Shown here: piece after piece, positions 1 to 10,400 of the stretch
How the letters are laid out: every line of letters begins with the position of its first letter
How positions within the stretch are numbered: position 1 is the stretch's first letter
Assembly (NCBI RefSeq): GCF_913062585.1
Contig: NZ_CAJXWX010000008.1
Location: 62,001-126,000, forward strand
DNA: 64,000 nucleotides
From: an uncultured Sphingomonas sp.
GTDB lineage: Bacteria > Pseudomonadota > Alphaproteobacteria > Sphingomonadales > Sphingomonadaceae
Reading direction: 5' to 3'
Position numbers and translations under genes: made by a program
Notes under the pieces: generated by a model
Told to the model about the DNA's origin: nothing
What the model saw: only the letters and a program-made list of their open reading frames with translations
Databases searched by the model: none

Positions 1-1461
1 GGCGTCCATGGCTGGAGCGTCGTGCTCGACCCCGCCTTCGCCTGGAGCGCGACCGAATGGCGCGGGCGGCCATGGGAGGAGATGGTGTTGCTGGAGGTCC
101 ATGCCGGTGTGCTGGACGGGTTCGACGGTATTCGCGAACGCCTGCCCGCCATCGCCGCCTCCGGCATCACGGCGATCGAACTGATGCCGATCAACGCATT
201 CGGCGGGACACGCAACTGGGGCTATGATGGCGTCCTGCCCTATGCGGTTGCCGAACCCTATGGATCGCCCGCCGAATTGAAGACGCTGATCGACACCGCC
301 CATGGGCTGGGCGTGTCGGTTTTCCTCGACGTGGTCTATAATCACTTCGGACCGGACGGGAATTATCTCAACGCCTATGCAAGCGACTTCTTCCATCAGG
401 AGGTCGACACGCCCTGGGGCGGCGCGGTGGCGGTCGATGCCGATCCGGTGCACCGCTTCTTCGTCGACAATGCGCTGATGTGGCTGCGGGACTATCGCTT
501 CGACGGGCTGCGCTTCGATGCGGTCCATGCCATCGCCAATGACCGCTTTCTCGACCGGATGGCGGAGGAAATCCGCGCCGCGCTGCCCGAACGGCATGTC
601 CATCTGGTCCTGGAGAACGAAAAGAACGACGCCGATCGCCTGCGGGCCGGTTCCTACGACGCGCAGTGGAACGACGATTTCCACAATGTCCTGCACGTCC
701 TGCTGACCGGCGAGACCAGCGCCTATTATGGCGACTTCGCCGACCACCCGGCCGAACGCCTCGCCCGGTGTCTGAAGGAAGGGTTCATTTATCAGGGTGA
801 GGGCTCGCCCAACCATGACGGCAAAGCGCGCGGCAAGCCGTCCGGCAACTTGCCCAGCACGGCGTTCGTTGCCTTTCTTCAGAACCACGATCAGGTCGGC
901 AATCGCGCCATGGGTGAGCGGCTGATCCAGCTTACCGACCGCGACCGGTTGCGTGCGGCCACCGCCCTGCTGCTGCTGTGTCCCCAGATCCCCCTGCTGT
1001 TCATGGGCGAGCATGAAGGCAGCGAGAGCCCGTTCCTGTTCTTCACCGACTTCCATGACGAACTGGCCGATGCGGTGCGTGAGGGACGCCGCAAGGAATT
1101 CGCCAAGTTCGAAGCCTTTGCCGATGAGGAGGCACGCGCCCGCATCCCCGATCCCAATGCGAAGAGCAGCTTCGAGGCATCCGTGCCCCGACCGGGGCCG
1201 GACGCGGGCGCCTGGCGAGCGCTATACGGCGAATTGCTGGCGCTGCGTCACGCGCATATCGTCCCCCGGCTCAAGGGGACCGTTGGGCTGACAGCCGAGG
1301 CGATCGGCGAGGCGCGGGTTAAGGCGCGCTGGCGGATGGCCGACGGAGCGAGGCTGACCATCGTGATCGACCTTGGCGACACGCCCGCGCCGATCGCGGA
1401 GGAGCCCGGAATGGCCCTGTATCGGGACGGGGACCGGTTCGCTTCCTGGATCGCGACATGA
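1..1461 (+). CDS. treZ: Malto-oligosyltrehalose trehalohydrolase, 5' truncated
   Basis: GH13-family enzyme that hydrolyses the trehalose end of maltooligosyltrehalose, releasing free trehalose in the cytoplasm. The reading frame is open from base 1 and begins inside the protein (GVHGWSVVLDP), so the N-terminus lies outside the window; the GTG at 22 is not a credible start. Visible GH13 motifs are VVYNHFGPDG, LRFDAVHA (nucleophile Asp codon at 517), LENEKND (acid/base Glu near 613) and FLQNHDQVGNR (Asp codon at 889). The stop overlaps the malQ start by 4 bases (ATGA). With treY downstream it forms the TreY/TreZ route from glycogen or maltodextrin to trehalose. Identification is strong from motifs plus context. 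Confidence 0.95.
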   Translation, partial: GVHGWSVVLDPAFAWSATEWRGRPWEEMVLLEVHAGVLDGFDGIRERLPAIAASGITAIELMPINAFGGTRNWGYDGVLPYAVAEPYGSPAELKTLIDTAHGLGVSVFLDVVYNHFGPDGNYLNAYASDFFHQEVDTPWGGAVAVDADPVHRFFVDNALMWLRDYRFDGLRFDAVHAIANDRFLDRMAEEIRAALPERHVHLVLENEKNDADRLRAGSYDAQWNDDFHNVLHVLLTGETSAYYGDFADHPAERLARCLKEGFIYQGEGSPNHDGKARGKPSGNLPSTAFVAFLQNHDQVGNRAMGERLIQLTDRDRLRAATALLLLCPQIPLLFMGEHEGSESPFLFFTDFHDELADAVREGRRKEFAKFEAFADEEARARIPDPNAKSSFEASVPRPGPDAGAWRALYGELLALRHAHIVPRLKGTVGLTAEAIGEARVKARWRMADGARLTIVIDLGDTPAPIAEEPGMALYRDGDRFASWIAT

Positions 1462-3359
1462 GCGACCTCCACGCCCGAGCCGAGGCCGCCGGCCTTTCGC
1501 GCGCGTGGCAGGACGCCAATGGGCGGGACCAGATCGTATCCGACGAAGCCCTGGCGGCGATCCTGACGCATCTGGACGCGGACGCGGTCGAGCCCTCATT
1601 CGTATCCGCCGATCGGGGCGAGGCCGTCGCGCTCCCCTCGTCCTGGCAGACAGGGGCGGCCCTGTTGACGCTGGAAAATGGCAGGATCGTCTCCGTCGTC
1701 ATCGAGGCCGCACCGGATGGGAGCCTTTGCCTGCCCGCTCTGGCGGAATGGGGTTATCACACGCTGGAACAGGGCGATCGCCGCTGCACCTTGGCGGTCG
1801 CGCCAGAACGCTGCCCTGCTCCCCCGGCCGAGCGCCACTGGGGCAGTGCCGTCCAGATACCCTCGTTGCGCGAAGGCGGTGGCGCCTATGGCGACTTTGC
1901 CAGCCTCGCCCAGGCGGCGCGGACCCTGGGCCATGCCGGTGCGGCGGCCTTGGCGATCAGCCCGGTTCACGCCCTTTTCCCCGCCGATGCGCGCCGGTTC
2001 AGCCCCTACGCGCCGTCCAGCCGCATCTTCCGCAATATCTGGCTCGCCCCGGCCGGCGATGCCGTGCCGGACGCTCCTGCCCTGATCGACTGGACCGGTG
2101 CGGCCCCCGACCGGCTGCAGGACTTGCGGCTGGTCTATGACCGGATGGACGATAGTGCGACGAGCGCTTTCGAGGAATGGCGGCGCGCGCGTGGCGAAAG
2201 GCTGGAGGCACAGGCGCTGTTCGATGCGCTTCACGCCTATTTCCACCAGCGCGACCATGCGGCGGGATGGCGCGATTGGCCCACGCCGTTCCATGACCCG
2301 AACGGCGATGCGGTCGCCCGGTTTGCGTACGAACACAGCGACGCCATCCGCTTCTACGCCTTTGCGCAGTGGCAGGCCGATCGCGCGCTGGGCGATGCCG
2401 CCGCTCAGGCAAAGAGCGCGGGCATGGCGATCGGCCTGATCGCGGACCTCGCGATCGGCGTTTCAGGCGACGGCGCGGACGCCTGGAGCCGGGGCGACGA
2501 GCTGCTGACCGGTCTGTCGATCGGCGCGCCGCCCGATCCGCTAGGACCCGATGGGCAGAATTGGGGCATCACAGCCCTGTCCCCCTTTGCCCTTCGCCGA
2601 CAGGCTTTCCGGCCCTTTATCGAAACGCTTCGCGCCGTCTTCGCCCATTCGGGCGGCATAAGGATCGACCATGCGCTGGGCCTGTGCCGCCTGTGGGTCG
2701 TACCGGAAGGGGCGCCCGCCGATCAGGGCGCGTATCTGGCGATGCCCTTTGCCGACATGCTGCGGATTTTGCGTATCGAGGCGAACCGCGCAAATGGCGG
2801 GCGCGGGGCCATCGTCATCGGCGAGGATCTGGGCACGGTACCGCCGGGCTTTCGCGACGTCATGGCCCGCGCCGAGATGCTCGGCATGCGGGTGCTGCCG
2901 TTCGAGCGGGACGATAAGGGCCGTTTCCTGCCCGCCGACGCCTGGGATGCGCAGGCGATCGCGATGACCGCGACCCACGACATCCCGACCGTCGCGGGCT
3001 GGTGGCAAGGCCGCGACCTGGACTGGCGTGCCCGGATCGCTGACCGGCCGGTCTCGCCCGACGAGCGCGATCACCGCGCGGACGAGAAAAGCGCGCTGTG
3101 GGACATGATCGGCGACGACGGGGGTGAGCCGGAGGAACCGGCTACCGTTGTCGATGCGGCGATCCGGGCGGTGGCGAAGACACCCTGCCCGCTGGCGATC
3201 GTGCCGGTCGAGGACCTGCTGGGCCTGGACGAGCAGCCCAATCTGCCCGGTACCACCGACGAACATCCCAACTGGCGCCGCCGCCTGCCCGACACGCTCG
3301 CCAATGCCCTGGCCGACCCCGCCGTCGCTGCGCGGATCGCCACCCTCAACGCCCGTTGA
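1458..3359 (+). CDS. malQ: 4-alpha-glucanotransferase (amylomaltase)
   Basis: GH77 enzyme that disproportionates alpha-1,4-glucans, rearranging maltodextrins that can feed TreY. The 633 residues carry the expected catalytic residues: IRIDHALG (nucleophile Asp404), IGEDLGTV (acid/base Glu456) and ATHDIPT (Asp508). The N-terminal ~150 residues are less conserved, as in the bacterial MalQ type with an extra N-terminal domain. The start overlaps the treZ stop (ATGA), so translation is probably coupled. Its place between treZ and treY suggests a dedicated glycogen-to-trehalose operon rather than a maltose regulon; no maltose transporter is seen. Confidence 0.95.
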   Translation: MSDLHARAEAAGLSRAWQDANGRDQIVSDEALAAILTHLDADAVEPSFVSADRGEAVALPSSWQTGAALLTLENGRIVSVVIEAAPDGSLCLPALAEWGYHTLEQGDRRCTLAVAPERCPAPPAERHWGSAVQIPSLREGGGAYGDFASLAQAARTLGHAGAAALAISPVHALFPADARRFSPYAPSSRIFRNIWLAPAGDAVPDAPALIDWTGAAPDRLQDLRLVYDRMDDSATSAFEEWRRARGERLEAQALFDALHAYFHQRDHAAGWRDWPTPFHDPNGDAVARFAYEHSDAIRFYAFAQWQADRALGDAAAQAKSAGMAIGLIADLAIGVSGDGADAWSRGDELLTGLSIGAPPDPLGPDGQNWGITALSPFALRRQAFRPFIETLRAVFAHSGGIRIDHALGLCRLWVVPEGAPADQGAYLAMPFADMLRILRIEANRANGGRGAIVIGEDLGTVPPGFRDVMARAEMLGMRVLPFERDDKGRFLPADAWDAQAIAMTATHDIPTVAGWWQGRDLDWRARIADRPVSPDERDHRADEKSALWDMIGDDGGEPEEPATVVDAAIRAVAKTPCPLAIVPVEDLLGLDEQPNLPGTTDEHPNWRRRLPDTLANALADPAVAARIATLNAR

Positions 3360-3385
3360 ACGGCTCTCAGAACAGGACGTCGCCC

Positions 3386-5785
3386 ATGACGCCACGTGCG
3401 ACCTATCGCTTCCAGTTCCACAAGGACTTCCCCTTCGCCAGGGCCGAAGCGCTGCTTCCCTATCTCGACCGGCTGGGGATCAGCCATGTCTATGCCTCCC
3501 CGATCACGACGGCGACGCCGGGGTCGATGCACGGCTATGACGTGATCGATCCGACGCGGATCAATCCCGAACTGGGCGGCGAGGACGGCTTTCGTGCGCT
3601 GGCCGAGGCCGCCCGCGCGCGGGGCATGGGCGTGATCATCGACATCGTTCCCAATCATATGGGCGTCGCCGGCGGCGGCAATCGCTGGTGGAACGACGTC
3701 CTGATGCATGGACAGGCGAGCCGCTATGCCCGGTTCTTCGACATCGACTGGTCGCGCAAGCTGGTGCTGCCCATACTGGGCGACCCGCTGGCCAAGGTTC
3801 TGGACGACGGGCAGATCGCGGTCGAACGCCGCGACGGACGGGCGGAGATCGTCGCTTATGGCGAGCATTGCCTGCCGGTCCGCGACGAGGACCAGGCGGC
3901 GGCCGACACCACGCCCCTCGCCGATCTGCTCGACCGTCAGCATTATCGGCTGGCGTCCTGGCGGGTATCGAATGACGAATTGAACTGGCGGCGCTTCTTC
4001 ACGATCAACGATCTGGCGGGCCTGCGGGTCGAGGACGACTTGGTCTTCGATGAAACGCACGCCCTGTATTTCCGGTTGTATGTGCAAGGGCTGATCGACG
4101 GCGTCCGGATCGACCATGTCGACGGGCTGACGGACCCGATCGGCTATTGCCGGAAACTCCGCGCCCGGCTCGACGCCCTACCTCGTGCGGATGGCAATCG
4201 GGCCTATATCGTGGTCGAGAAGATCCTGGCCGCCGACGAGCCGATGGGCGAAGATTGGGGTGTCGACGGCACCAGCGGCTATGATTTCATGGAAGAGGTC
4301 TCCGCGCTGCTCCACGCGCCCGAGGGGACGAGGCCGCTGGCCGACCTCTGGGCGCAAGTAAGTGGCCGGTCCGCCCATTTCGCGCCGGAGGAATTGCAGG
4401 CGCGCCAGGACCTGCTAGCCTGGCAATTCGCAGGGCAACTCGACCAATGCGTCGCCGCCTTCGCCGCGCTGACAGTCTCGGCCGAGACGCTGGCGGGGGC
4501 TATCACGACGCCGATGCTTCGCCGGGCGATAGAGCGCCTGTTATGGGTGTTTCCAGTTTATCGGACCTACGGCCCCAAAGCCCCGACCAGCGATGCCGCG
4601 ATCCGGAGCGACGTGCGGGCCCGCGTCGCGCGGCTGATCCCGCCGGGGGAGGATTTTGTCGTCGATCAGATGCTGGAATGGCTGGCGGGCGAAGGTCCAG
4701 GCGACCGTGCGTGCCTGTCGGAGGCGGTTCGGCGGTTCCAGCAACTGTCAGCCCCCATCGCGGCCAAGGCGGTCGAAGACACCGCCTTCTACCGCCATGC
4801 CGCCCTGCTATCGCGCAACGATGTCGGCTTCGACGCGGGGCGGATGAGCATGCCCATCGCGGTCTTCCACGACCATATGCAGGGACGGGCCGATCGTTTT
4901 CCCCGCGCCATGCTGACGACCGCGACCCATGACCATAAGCGCGGCGAGGACGTCCGTGCGCGCCTGGCCGTGCTGAGCGCGATGCCGGACGAATGGCGCG
5001 CGCAGGTCGAGGCGTGGCAGGCGCAGACCACCGAACTGGCCGAGGGCGTTGACCCGGCGGATTGGTATGCGCTCGTCCAGACGCTGGTCGGGGCGTGGCC
5101 GGATCGGGGCGAGCAGGCCGACTTCGCCGAACGCATAGCCGGATGGCAGGAAAAGGCCCTGCGCGAGGCGAAGCTACGCTCGTCCTGGGAAGCGCCCGAT
5201 ACGGATTATGAGAGCCGCTGCAACGCGCTTGCCAGTGCCTTGATCGACGGTCCCGAAGGCGCGGCATTCCGCACCGGCGTGGCGGCGTTTCTGGAGCGGA
5301 TCGCGGTCGCCGCCTCCGCCAATTCGCTGGCGCAGGTCGCGCTTCGCTACACCGTGCCGGGTGTTCCCGATTGCTATCAGGGCACCGAATTCGCGGATCT
5401 GAGCCTTGTCGACCCGGATAATCGGCGGCCGGTCGACTATACGGCGCGGCAATCTGCGCTGGAGGATACGACCTGCCCCAAACAGGCGCTGATCGCGGCA
5501 CTGCTCTCGCTGCGGCGGGACTATCCGGATCTGTTCCTGAAGGGCGCTTACGTCCCGCTCGAGGCTTCGGGTCATGGCCGGGACCGGGTCATCGCCTTTG
5601 AGCGTCGCCACGAGGACATGGTGCTGACCTGCGTGTTCGGTTTGCGGCTGATGCCATTGATCCGCCCGGACGGTTCGATCGACTGGCGGGATACGACGGT
5701 CGTGGTTGGCAAAGGTCCGCTGCGACTGTCGGAATTGCTTGGGGCTAAACCGATCTGGTTCGAACTGGCCACGGGTGAGCGCTGA
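3386..5785 (+). CDS. treY: Malto-oligosyltrehalose synthase
   Basis: GH13 intramolecular transglucosidase that converts the reducing-end alpha-1,4 bond of a maltodextrin to the alpha,alpha-1,1 bond of trehalose; TreZ then cuts off trehalose. The 799-residue length fits the family. Catalytic motifs are VRIDHVDG (Asp243), VVEKILAADE (Glu278) and ATHDHKRGED (Asp516); the N-terminus reads TYRFQFHKDF, typical of TreY. I chose ATG 3386 because AGGACG precedes it at good spacing. An earlier TTG at 3356, overlapping the malQ stop, would add ten residues with no family similarity. Last gene of the trehalose operon. Confidence 0.95.
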   Translation: MTPRATYRFQFHKDFPFARAEALLPYLDRLGISHVYASPITTATPGSMHGYDVIDPTRINPELGGEDGFRALAEAARARGMGVIIDIVPNHMGVAGGGNRWWNDVLMHGQASRYARFFDIDWSRKLVLPILGDPLAKVLDDGQIAVERRDGRAEIVAYGEHCLPVRDEDQAAADTTPLADLLDRQHYRLASWRVSNDELNWRRFFTINDLAGLRVEDDLVFDETHALYFRLYVQGLIDGVRIDHVDGLTDPIGYCRKLRARLDALPRADGNRAYIVVEKILAADEPMGEDWGVDGTSGYDFMEEVSALLHAPEGTRPLADLWAQVSGRSAHFAPEELQARQDLLAWQFAGQLDQCVAAFAALTVSAETLAGAITTPMLRRAIERLLWVFPVYRTYGPKAPTSDAAIRSDVRARVARLIPPGEDFVVDQMLEWLAGEGPGDRACLSEAVRRFQQLSAPIAAKAVEDTAFYRHAALLSRNDVGFDAGRMSMPIAVFHDHMQGRADRFPRAMLTTATHDHKRGEDVRARLAVLSAMPDEWRAQVEAWQAQTTELAEGVDPADWYALVQTLVGAWPDRGEQADFAERIAGWQEKALREAKLRSSWEAPDTDYESRCNALASALIDGPEGAAFRTGVAAFLERIAVAASANSLAQVALRYTVPGVPDCYQGTEFADLSLVDPDNRRPVDYTARQSALEDTTCPKQALIAALLSLRRDYPDLFLKGAYVPLEASGHGRDRVIAFERRHEDMVLTCVFGLRLMPLIRPDGSIDWRDTTVVVGKGPLRLSELLGAKPIWFELATGER

Positions 5786-5794
5786 GCCGCTTCG

Positions 5795-6382
5795 ATGACG
5801 CCTTTGCCGACCGGCTTCTTCGAACAGGATGTCGACCGGGTCGCACGCGACCTGATCGGGGTGGACCTGACCGTCGACGGCGTGGGCGGGATCATCGTCG
5901 AGACCGAGGCCTATGACGCCGCCGATCCAGCCTCGCACAGTTTCGGCGGGCGAACCGCGCGCAATGGGGCGATGTTTGGGCCGGTGGGCCATGCCTATGT
6001 GTATCGGATCTATGGTTTGCACCATTGCCTGAACATCGTGTGCGGGACGCCCGGCAGTGCGGTCCTGATCCGCGCGATCGAGCCGCGACATGGCGTCGAC
6101 GTCATGCGCGATCGCCGCGGGCCGTCCCGACCCTTGGGGCAACTCTGTGCCGGGCCGGGGCGCGTGTGTTCGGCCTTGGGGATCGACCGCACGCTCGACG
6201 GGGCCTCGCTGACGCAGCCGCCGTTCCTTCTGTCTCGATCCTTGCCCGCAAAGACTGTTTCGGTGGGCACCAGGATCGGAATTACCAAGGCCGCAGATCG
6301 TCTTCGTCGTTTTGGCCTTGCCGACTCCCCATGGCTCAGCCGTGCTTTTCCGACCGATCACATTGCGACGCAGCATGAATAG
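5795..6382 (+). CDS. DNA-3-methyladenine glycosylase (AAG/MPG family)
   Basis: Monofunctional base-excision-repair glycosylase that removes alkylated purines from DNA. The 195-residue protein has the AAG-family hallmarks: FFEQDVDRVARDLIG near the N-terminus, the catalytic Glu in IVETEAYDAADPASHS, RNGAMFGPVGHAYVYRIYG, and the C-terminal half RRGPSRPLGQLCAGPGRVCSALG. It starts 9 bases after the treY stop on the same strand, so it may be co-transcribed with the trehalose genes, but no functional tie is evident. Confidence 0.93.
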   Translation: MTPLPTGFFEQDVDRVARDLIGVDLTVDGVGGIIVETEAYDAADPASHSFGGRTARNGAMFGPVGHAYVYRIYGLHHCLNIVCGTPGSAVLIRAIEPRHGVDVMRDRRGPSRPLGQLCAGPGRVCSALGIDRTLDGASLTQPPFLLSRSLPAKTVSVGTRIGITKAADRLRRFGLADSPWLSRAFPTDHIATQHE

Positions 6383-6476
6383 CAGGGCAATCATCATGCA
6401 TCGCAGCATCAAATTTACTTGATATTCCTCACATTTCCTACGAGCCTCATCTTCATAACAAAAAGAGGGCGAGTCG

Positions 6477-6665
6477 ATGGAGTGGATCAAGGTCCTGGCA
6501 GTGATCGCCATGGTCTATGGAGTTTGGGCGGCCTATAGGTCCTTGGGTGCGCCAGTGCTTCACGACGGTGCCCGCTATTTCCGCCAGCCCGATGGCAGCT
6601 TCCGCCGCTGGTATGGCGGGCGACGTTTCAGCGCGGATGAAGTCGGCGTCGCCGATCAGGGCTGA
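6477..6665 (+). CDS. Small hypothetical protein, one N-terminal membrane segment
   Basis: A 62-residue product not recognised as a named family. Residues 4-20 (IKVLAVIAMVYGVWAAY) form a likely membrane segment or uncleaved anchor, followed by a basic, aromatic tail with FRQPDGSFRRWYGGRRF. The ATG is preceded by GAGGGCG at good spacing. It is flanked by a 94-base upstream gap and, downstream, by a strong hairpin with a T-run (6712-6756) that may terminate its transcript. Confidence 0.6.
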   Translation: MEWIKVLAVIAMVYGVWAAYRSLGAPVLHDGARYFRQPDGSFRRWYGGRRFSADEVGVADQG

Positions 6666-6711
6666 TCCGCCTGCACCGTCAGCTGTGGTAAATACATGAC
6701 CCCCTAGGCTT

Positions 6712-6756
6712 GATCCTTCGCGCGCCCCATATCGGGTCGCGGAAGGATCGTTTTTT
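6712..6756 (+). terminator. Hairpin with T-run overlapping the next gene's ribosome-binding site
   Basis: GATCCTTC at 6712-6719 pairs with GGAAGGATC at 6741-6749. The stem continues inward through GCG/CGC and CCC/GGG to a loop near 6729-6733, with one bulged G and one mismatch, and is followed by six T at 6751-6756. It has the form of an intrinsic terminator for the small upstream gene. However, its 3' arm contains GGAAGGA, the only plausible Shine-Dalgarno for the protease starting at 6758, so it could also mask translation or act as an attenuator. Confidence 0.65.
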
Positions 6757-6757
6757 C

Positions 6758-7384
6758 ATGATGTCGGATCTGGGCGGATCGTTGCCCCTGCTGATCGTCA
6801 CGGTCGCGATCGTGCTCGCCCTGGCGCTTGCCCGGCGGATACCGGTGCTGCGCGTCGTCGCCAGCTTGGCCAGCTGGGTTTTTCTGGGTGGCTTGCTGTT
6901 CGTTCTGCTCCAACAGCGTCAGCAGTTCGATCCCTATATCCAGCGCGCGATGAAAGTGCTCAATCTTGAGGATCAGAGCGTCGTCGGCGACACGGTGCGG
7001 ATCCGTATGGCCTCGGACGGTCATTTCTGGGTCCGGGTCACCATCGGCGACGTCACGCGGCGGATGCTGGTCGATACCGGGGCCACGCTGACCGCACTCT
7101 CCGTCGACACCGCACGCGCGGTCGGCCTGCGCCCCACCAAGCCCGTCTTTCCGGTCGTGCTGAACACCGCGAACGGCATGATCCGCGCCGATACCGCCCA
7201 GATCGAGTCGCTACGGATCGGCACGATCCGCGCCGACAATGTGCCCGTCGTCATTTCGCCGGCGTTCGGCGATACCGATGTGCTGGGCATGAATTTCCTG
7301 TCGCGCCTGAAAAGCTGGCGGGTGGAGGGTTCGACCCTGATCCTCGAGCCGCACCATCCGCAGCGGTCGACGGATATTTCCTGA
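6758..7384 (+). CDS. Retropepsin-like aspartic protease, membrane-anchored
   Basis: Clan AA aspartic protease of the TIGR02281 type, about 208 residues. There are two N-terminal membrane segments (roughly residues 8-24 and 31-47), then a periplasmic domain with the catalytic motif MLVDTGATLTALS and the second beta-hairpin hallmark DVLGMNFLSRLKSW. One Asp motif per chain implies activity as a homodimer. Start is ATG 6758 (or 6761); the Shine-Dalgarno GGAAGGA lies inside a strong hairpin. Biological substrates of this family are not known to me. Gene neighbours give no clear pathway. Confidence 0.85.
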   Translation: MMSDLGGSLPLLIVTVAIVLALALARRIPVLRVVASLASWVFLGGLLFVLLQQRQQFDPYIQRAMKVLNLEDQSVVGDTVRIRMASDGHFWVRVTIGDVTRRMLVDTGATLTALSVDTARAVGLRPTKPVFPVVLNTANGMIRADTAQIESLRIGTIRADNVPVVISPAFGDTDVLGMNFLSRLKSWRVEGSTLILEPHHPQRSTDIS

Positions 7385-7459
7385 CGGCGATGTTGGAAAT
7401 ACGGCCCAAATCAACACGCTCGCTATAATGGCCGATTGACTTGAGGGGGGCTCTTACCC

Positions 7460-10400
7460 ATGCGTCATGCCATGACTACTCCCCAGTCGCGAACGCTGTC
7501 GCTCCCCCCGCAGCTTGAACGATATGTCGCCCAGGCCGTGGACGCGGGCGAATTTCCCGATGAGCGGGCGATGCTGATCGCCGCGATCGAACGCCTGCGT
7601 GACGACCAGCCTTGCGCCGATCCGACCGCCTGGCTGGTGGGTGGCGGAGAGTGTGGCGAACGCGCGCGCCACCATGACTGGGCGAAGACCGCGCTGGGGC
7701 CGATCGACGGCTGGCCGGGCGTCCTGCGCACGACGGTCGCCAACATCGTGCACTCGCCGATCGCCAAGGTCCTGATGTGGGGGCCGGACCATGTGATGAT
7801 CTACAACGACGCCTATCGCGCCATCGCGGGTCCGCGTCATCCGGCGGCCTTTGGCGGATTGGTGCCGGAAATCTGGCCGGAAATCTGGGACTGGAACCGC
7901 GATATCCTGAGCCGCGGTTTCCAAGGCGAGGATATCGCCTATCGGGATCAGAAGCTGATCGTCACGCGCGCCGGGATCGAAGAGGAGGTCGTTTTCGATC
8001 TCTACTACACGCCGGTCTATCTGGAGCGCGGCGATGTCGGCGGCGTGATGTGCACGGTCGTGGAGAATACCGGTCGGGTCGCGGCCGAGCGTCGGCTGGC
8101 CGAAAGCGAGGCGGAACTGCGCGTCATCACCGATTCGCTGCCGGTGCTGGTTGCCTTTGTCGATACCGAGGAACGCTATCGCTTCGCCAACGAATATTAC
8201 CGCGAATTTCTGGGCATCGACCCCGAAAGCATGCGCGGCAATCGGATCAGCGACGTCCTGACCGAGGCGGATTATGCCGAACGCAAGCCGTTGATCGAGC
8301 GAGCCTTGACGGGTGAGACGGTGGTGGCCGACGTGCATCTGCATCACCGCGACGGTAGCCGCCGTCGGGCCGAGACCCGGTACATTCCCCGCCACGGCGA
8401 TGACGGCAAGGTTGTGGGCTTCCATATCCTGGTCTTCGACGTGGACGAACGGATGCGCCATAGCGAGGCGCTGGCGCGCAGCAATCGCCGGTTCCGTGCG
8501 GCAATGGATGCGGTTCATGGCGTGCTCTGGACGAACAGCGCGGATGGCCGGATGGTCGGCGAACAGCCCGGCTGGTCGGCGATTACCGGCCAGACCTACG
8601 AGCAATATCAGGGCTTCGGATGGGCGAATGCCGTCCATCCCGATGATTCCGCCGGCACCATCGTCGCCTGGAACGAAGCGGTGGCAACAAAGGGTATGTT
8701 CATCCACGAACATCGCGTGCGCCACCATGACGGTGTATGGCGGACCTATGCCATCCGCGCGCTGCCCATCATCGGCGAGGATGGCGAGCTGATCGAATGG
8801 GTAGGTGTCCATACCGACATCACTGAACAGCGCGCGGCCGAGCAGGCGCTGCGCGATCAGGCCGCTCTGCTGGCCCGCCAGGTCCATCACCGCGAGCGCG
8901 CCGAGGCCCAGCTCCGCCAGCTGAACGAGACGCTGGAAAGCCGCGTCATCGAGGAGATCGCCGAGCGTCGCCAGGCCGAGATGAAGCTCGCCCAGTCGCA
9001 GAAGATGGAGACGATCGGCAAGCTGACGGGCGGCGTCGCGCACGACTTCAACAATCTGCTGCAAGTCGTCTCGGGCAATCTCCAGCTGTTGGGCAAGGAT
9101 GTCGCAGGCAACGAGCGCGCCGAGCAGCGCGTCGCCAATGCGATGGCGGGTGTCGCTCGCGGCTCGAAACTGGCCTCGCAACTGCTCGCCTTCGGACGGC
9201 GGCAGGCGCTGGAGCCCAAGGTCGTCAACGTCACCCGCTTCGTCCAGGGTATGGACGACATGCTCCGCCGCGCGATCGGCGAGGGCGTGGAGATCGAGAC
9301 GATCGTCGGTGGCGGCCTTTGGAACACCTTCATCGACCCGGCGCAGATCGAGAATGCGCTGCTGAACCTGGCGATCAACGCGCGCGATGCGATGGAGGGC
9401 CAGGGCAAGCTGACCATCGAGCTGAGCAACGCGCATCTCGACGACGACTATGCGCGAACCCATGACGAGGTCACGCCGGGCCAATATGTCATGCTGGCCG
9501 TGTCCGACACGGGCTGCGGCATATCGGACGACATCATCCAGAAGGTCTTCGAGCCCTTTTTCTCGACCAAGAGCGAGGGCAAGGGATCGGGCCTGGGGCT
9601 GTCGATGGTCTATGGCTTCGTCAAGCAGTCGGGCGGCCATGTGAAAATCTATTCCGAGATCGGCCACGGCACCACGATCAAGCTCTATCTGCCCCGTGCG
9701 ATGGAGGCCGAGGATGTCGAGGTCGCGGTCGACACCGGCCCGATCACCGGCGGCACCGAGACGGTTCTGGTCGTCGAGGACGATGCCGAAGTGCGCGCGA
9801 CCGTCGTCGAGCTGCTGTCCGACCTGGGTTACCGCGTATTGAAGGCGGTGGATGCGCAGAGTGCGCTCAGCGTCATCGAAAGCGGCATTCCGATCGACAT
9901 GCTGTTCACCGATGTGGTCATGCCGGGCACGCTGAAGAGCCCGGAACTGGCCCGCAAGGCGCGCGAGCGGCTGCCCGATATCGCGGTGCTGTTCACCTCT
10001 GGCTATACCGAGAATTCGATCGTCCATGGCGGGCGGCTCGACAAGGGCGTTGAGCTGTTGTCCAAGCCCTATACCCGCGAGGCGTTGGCGCGGAAGTTCC
10101 GCCACGTGCTCGCCAACCAGCGCCAGCGGCGCATAGGTACCGGCGATGCGCCGCTGGCATCGGTTCGGGAGGAAAAGCCGGCCGAAGAGCCGCCGGCCCA
10201 GCCGCTGCATGACGGCCGCACGATCCTTCTGGTCGAGGACGACGACCTGATCCGCGCCAATACGGCCGAGACGCTGCAGGATGCGGGCTTCGTCGTCGTT
10301 CATGCGGTGACCGCCGAGGAGGCGATGACCGCGCTGCAGACGGCGCAGATCGACGTGCTGGTGACCGATCTCAACCTGCCCGGCGAATCGGGTGTGGAAC

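Noticed and set aside
7454..10303. Very long open frame antisense to the hybrid kinase gene.
   Set aside because: A GC-rich codon-bias shadow: the sense strand has clear PAS, HisKA, ATPase and receiver motifs, while the antisense product has no recognisable domain.
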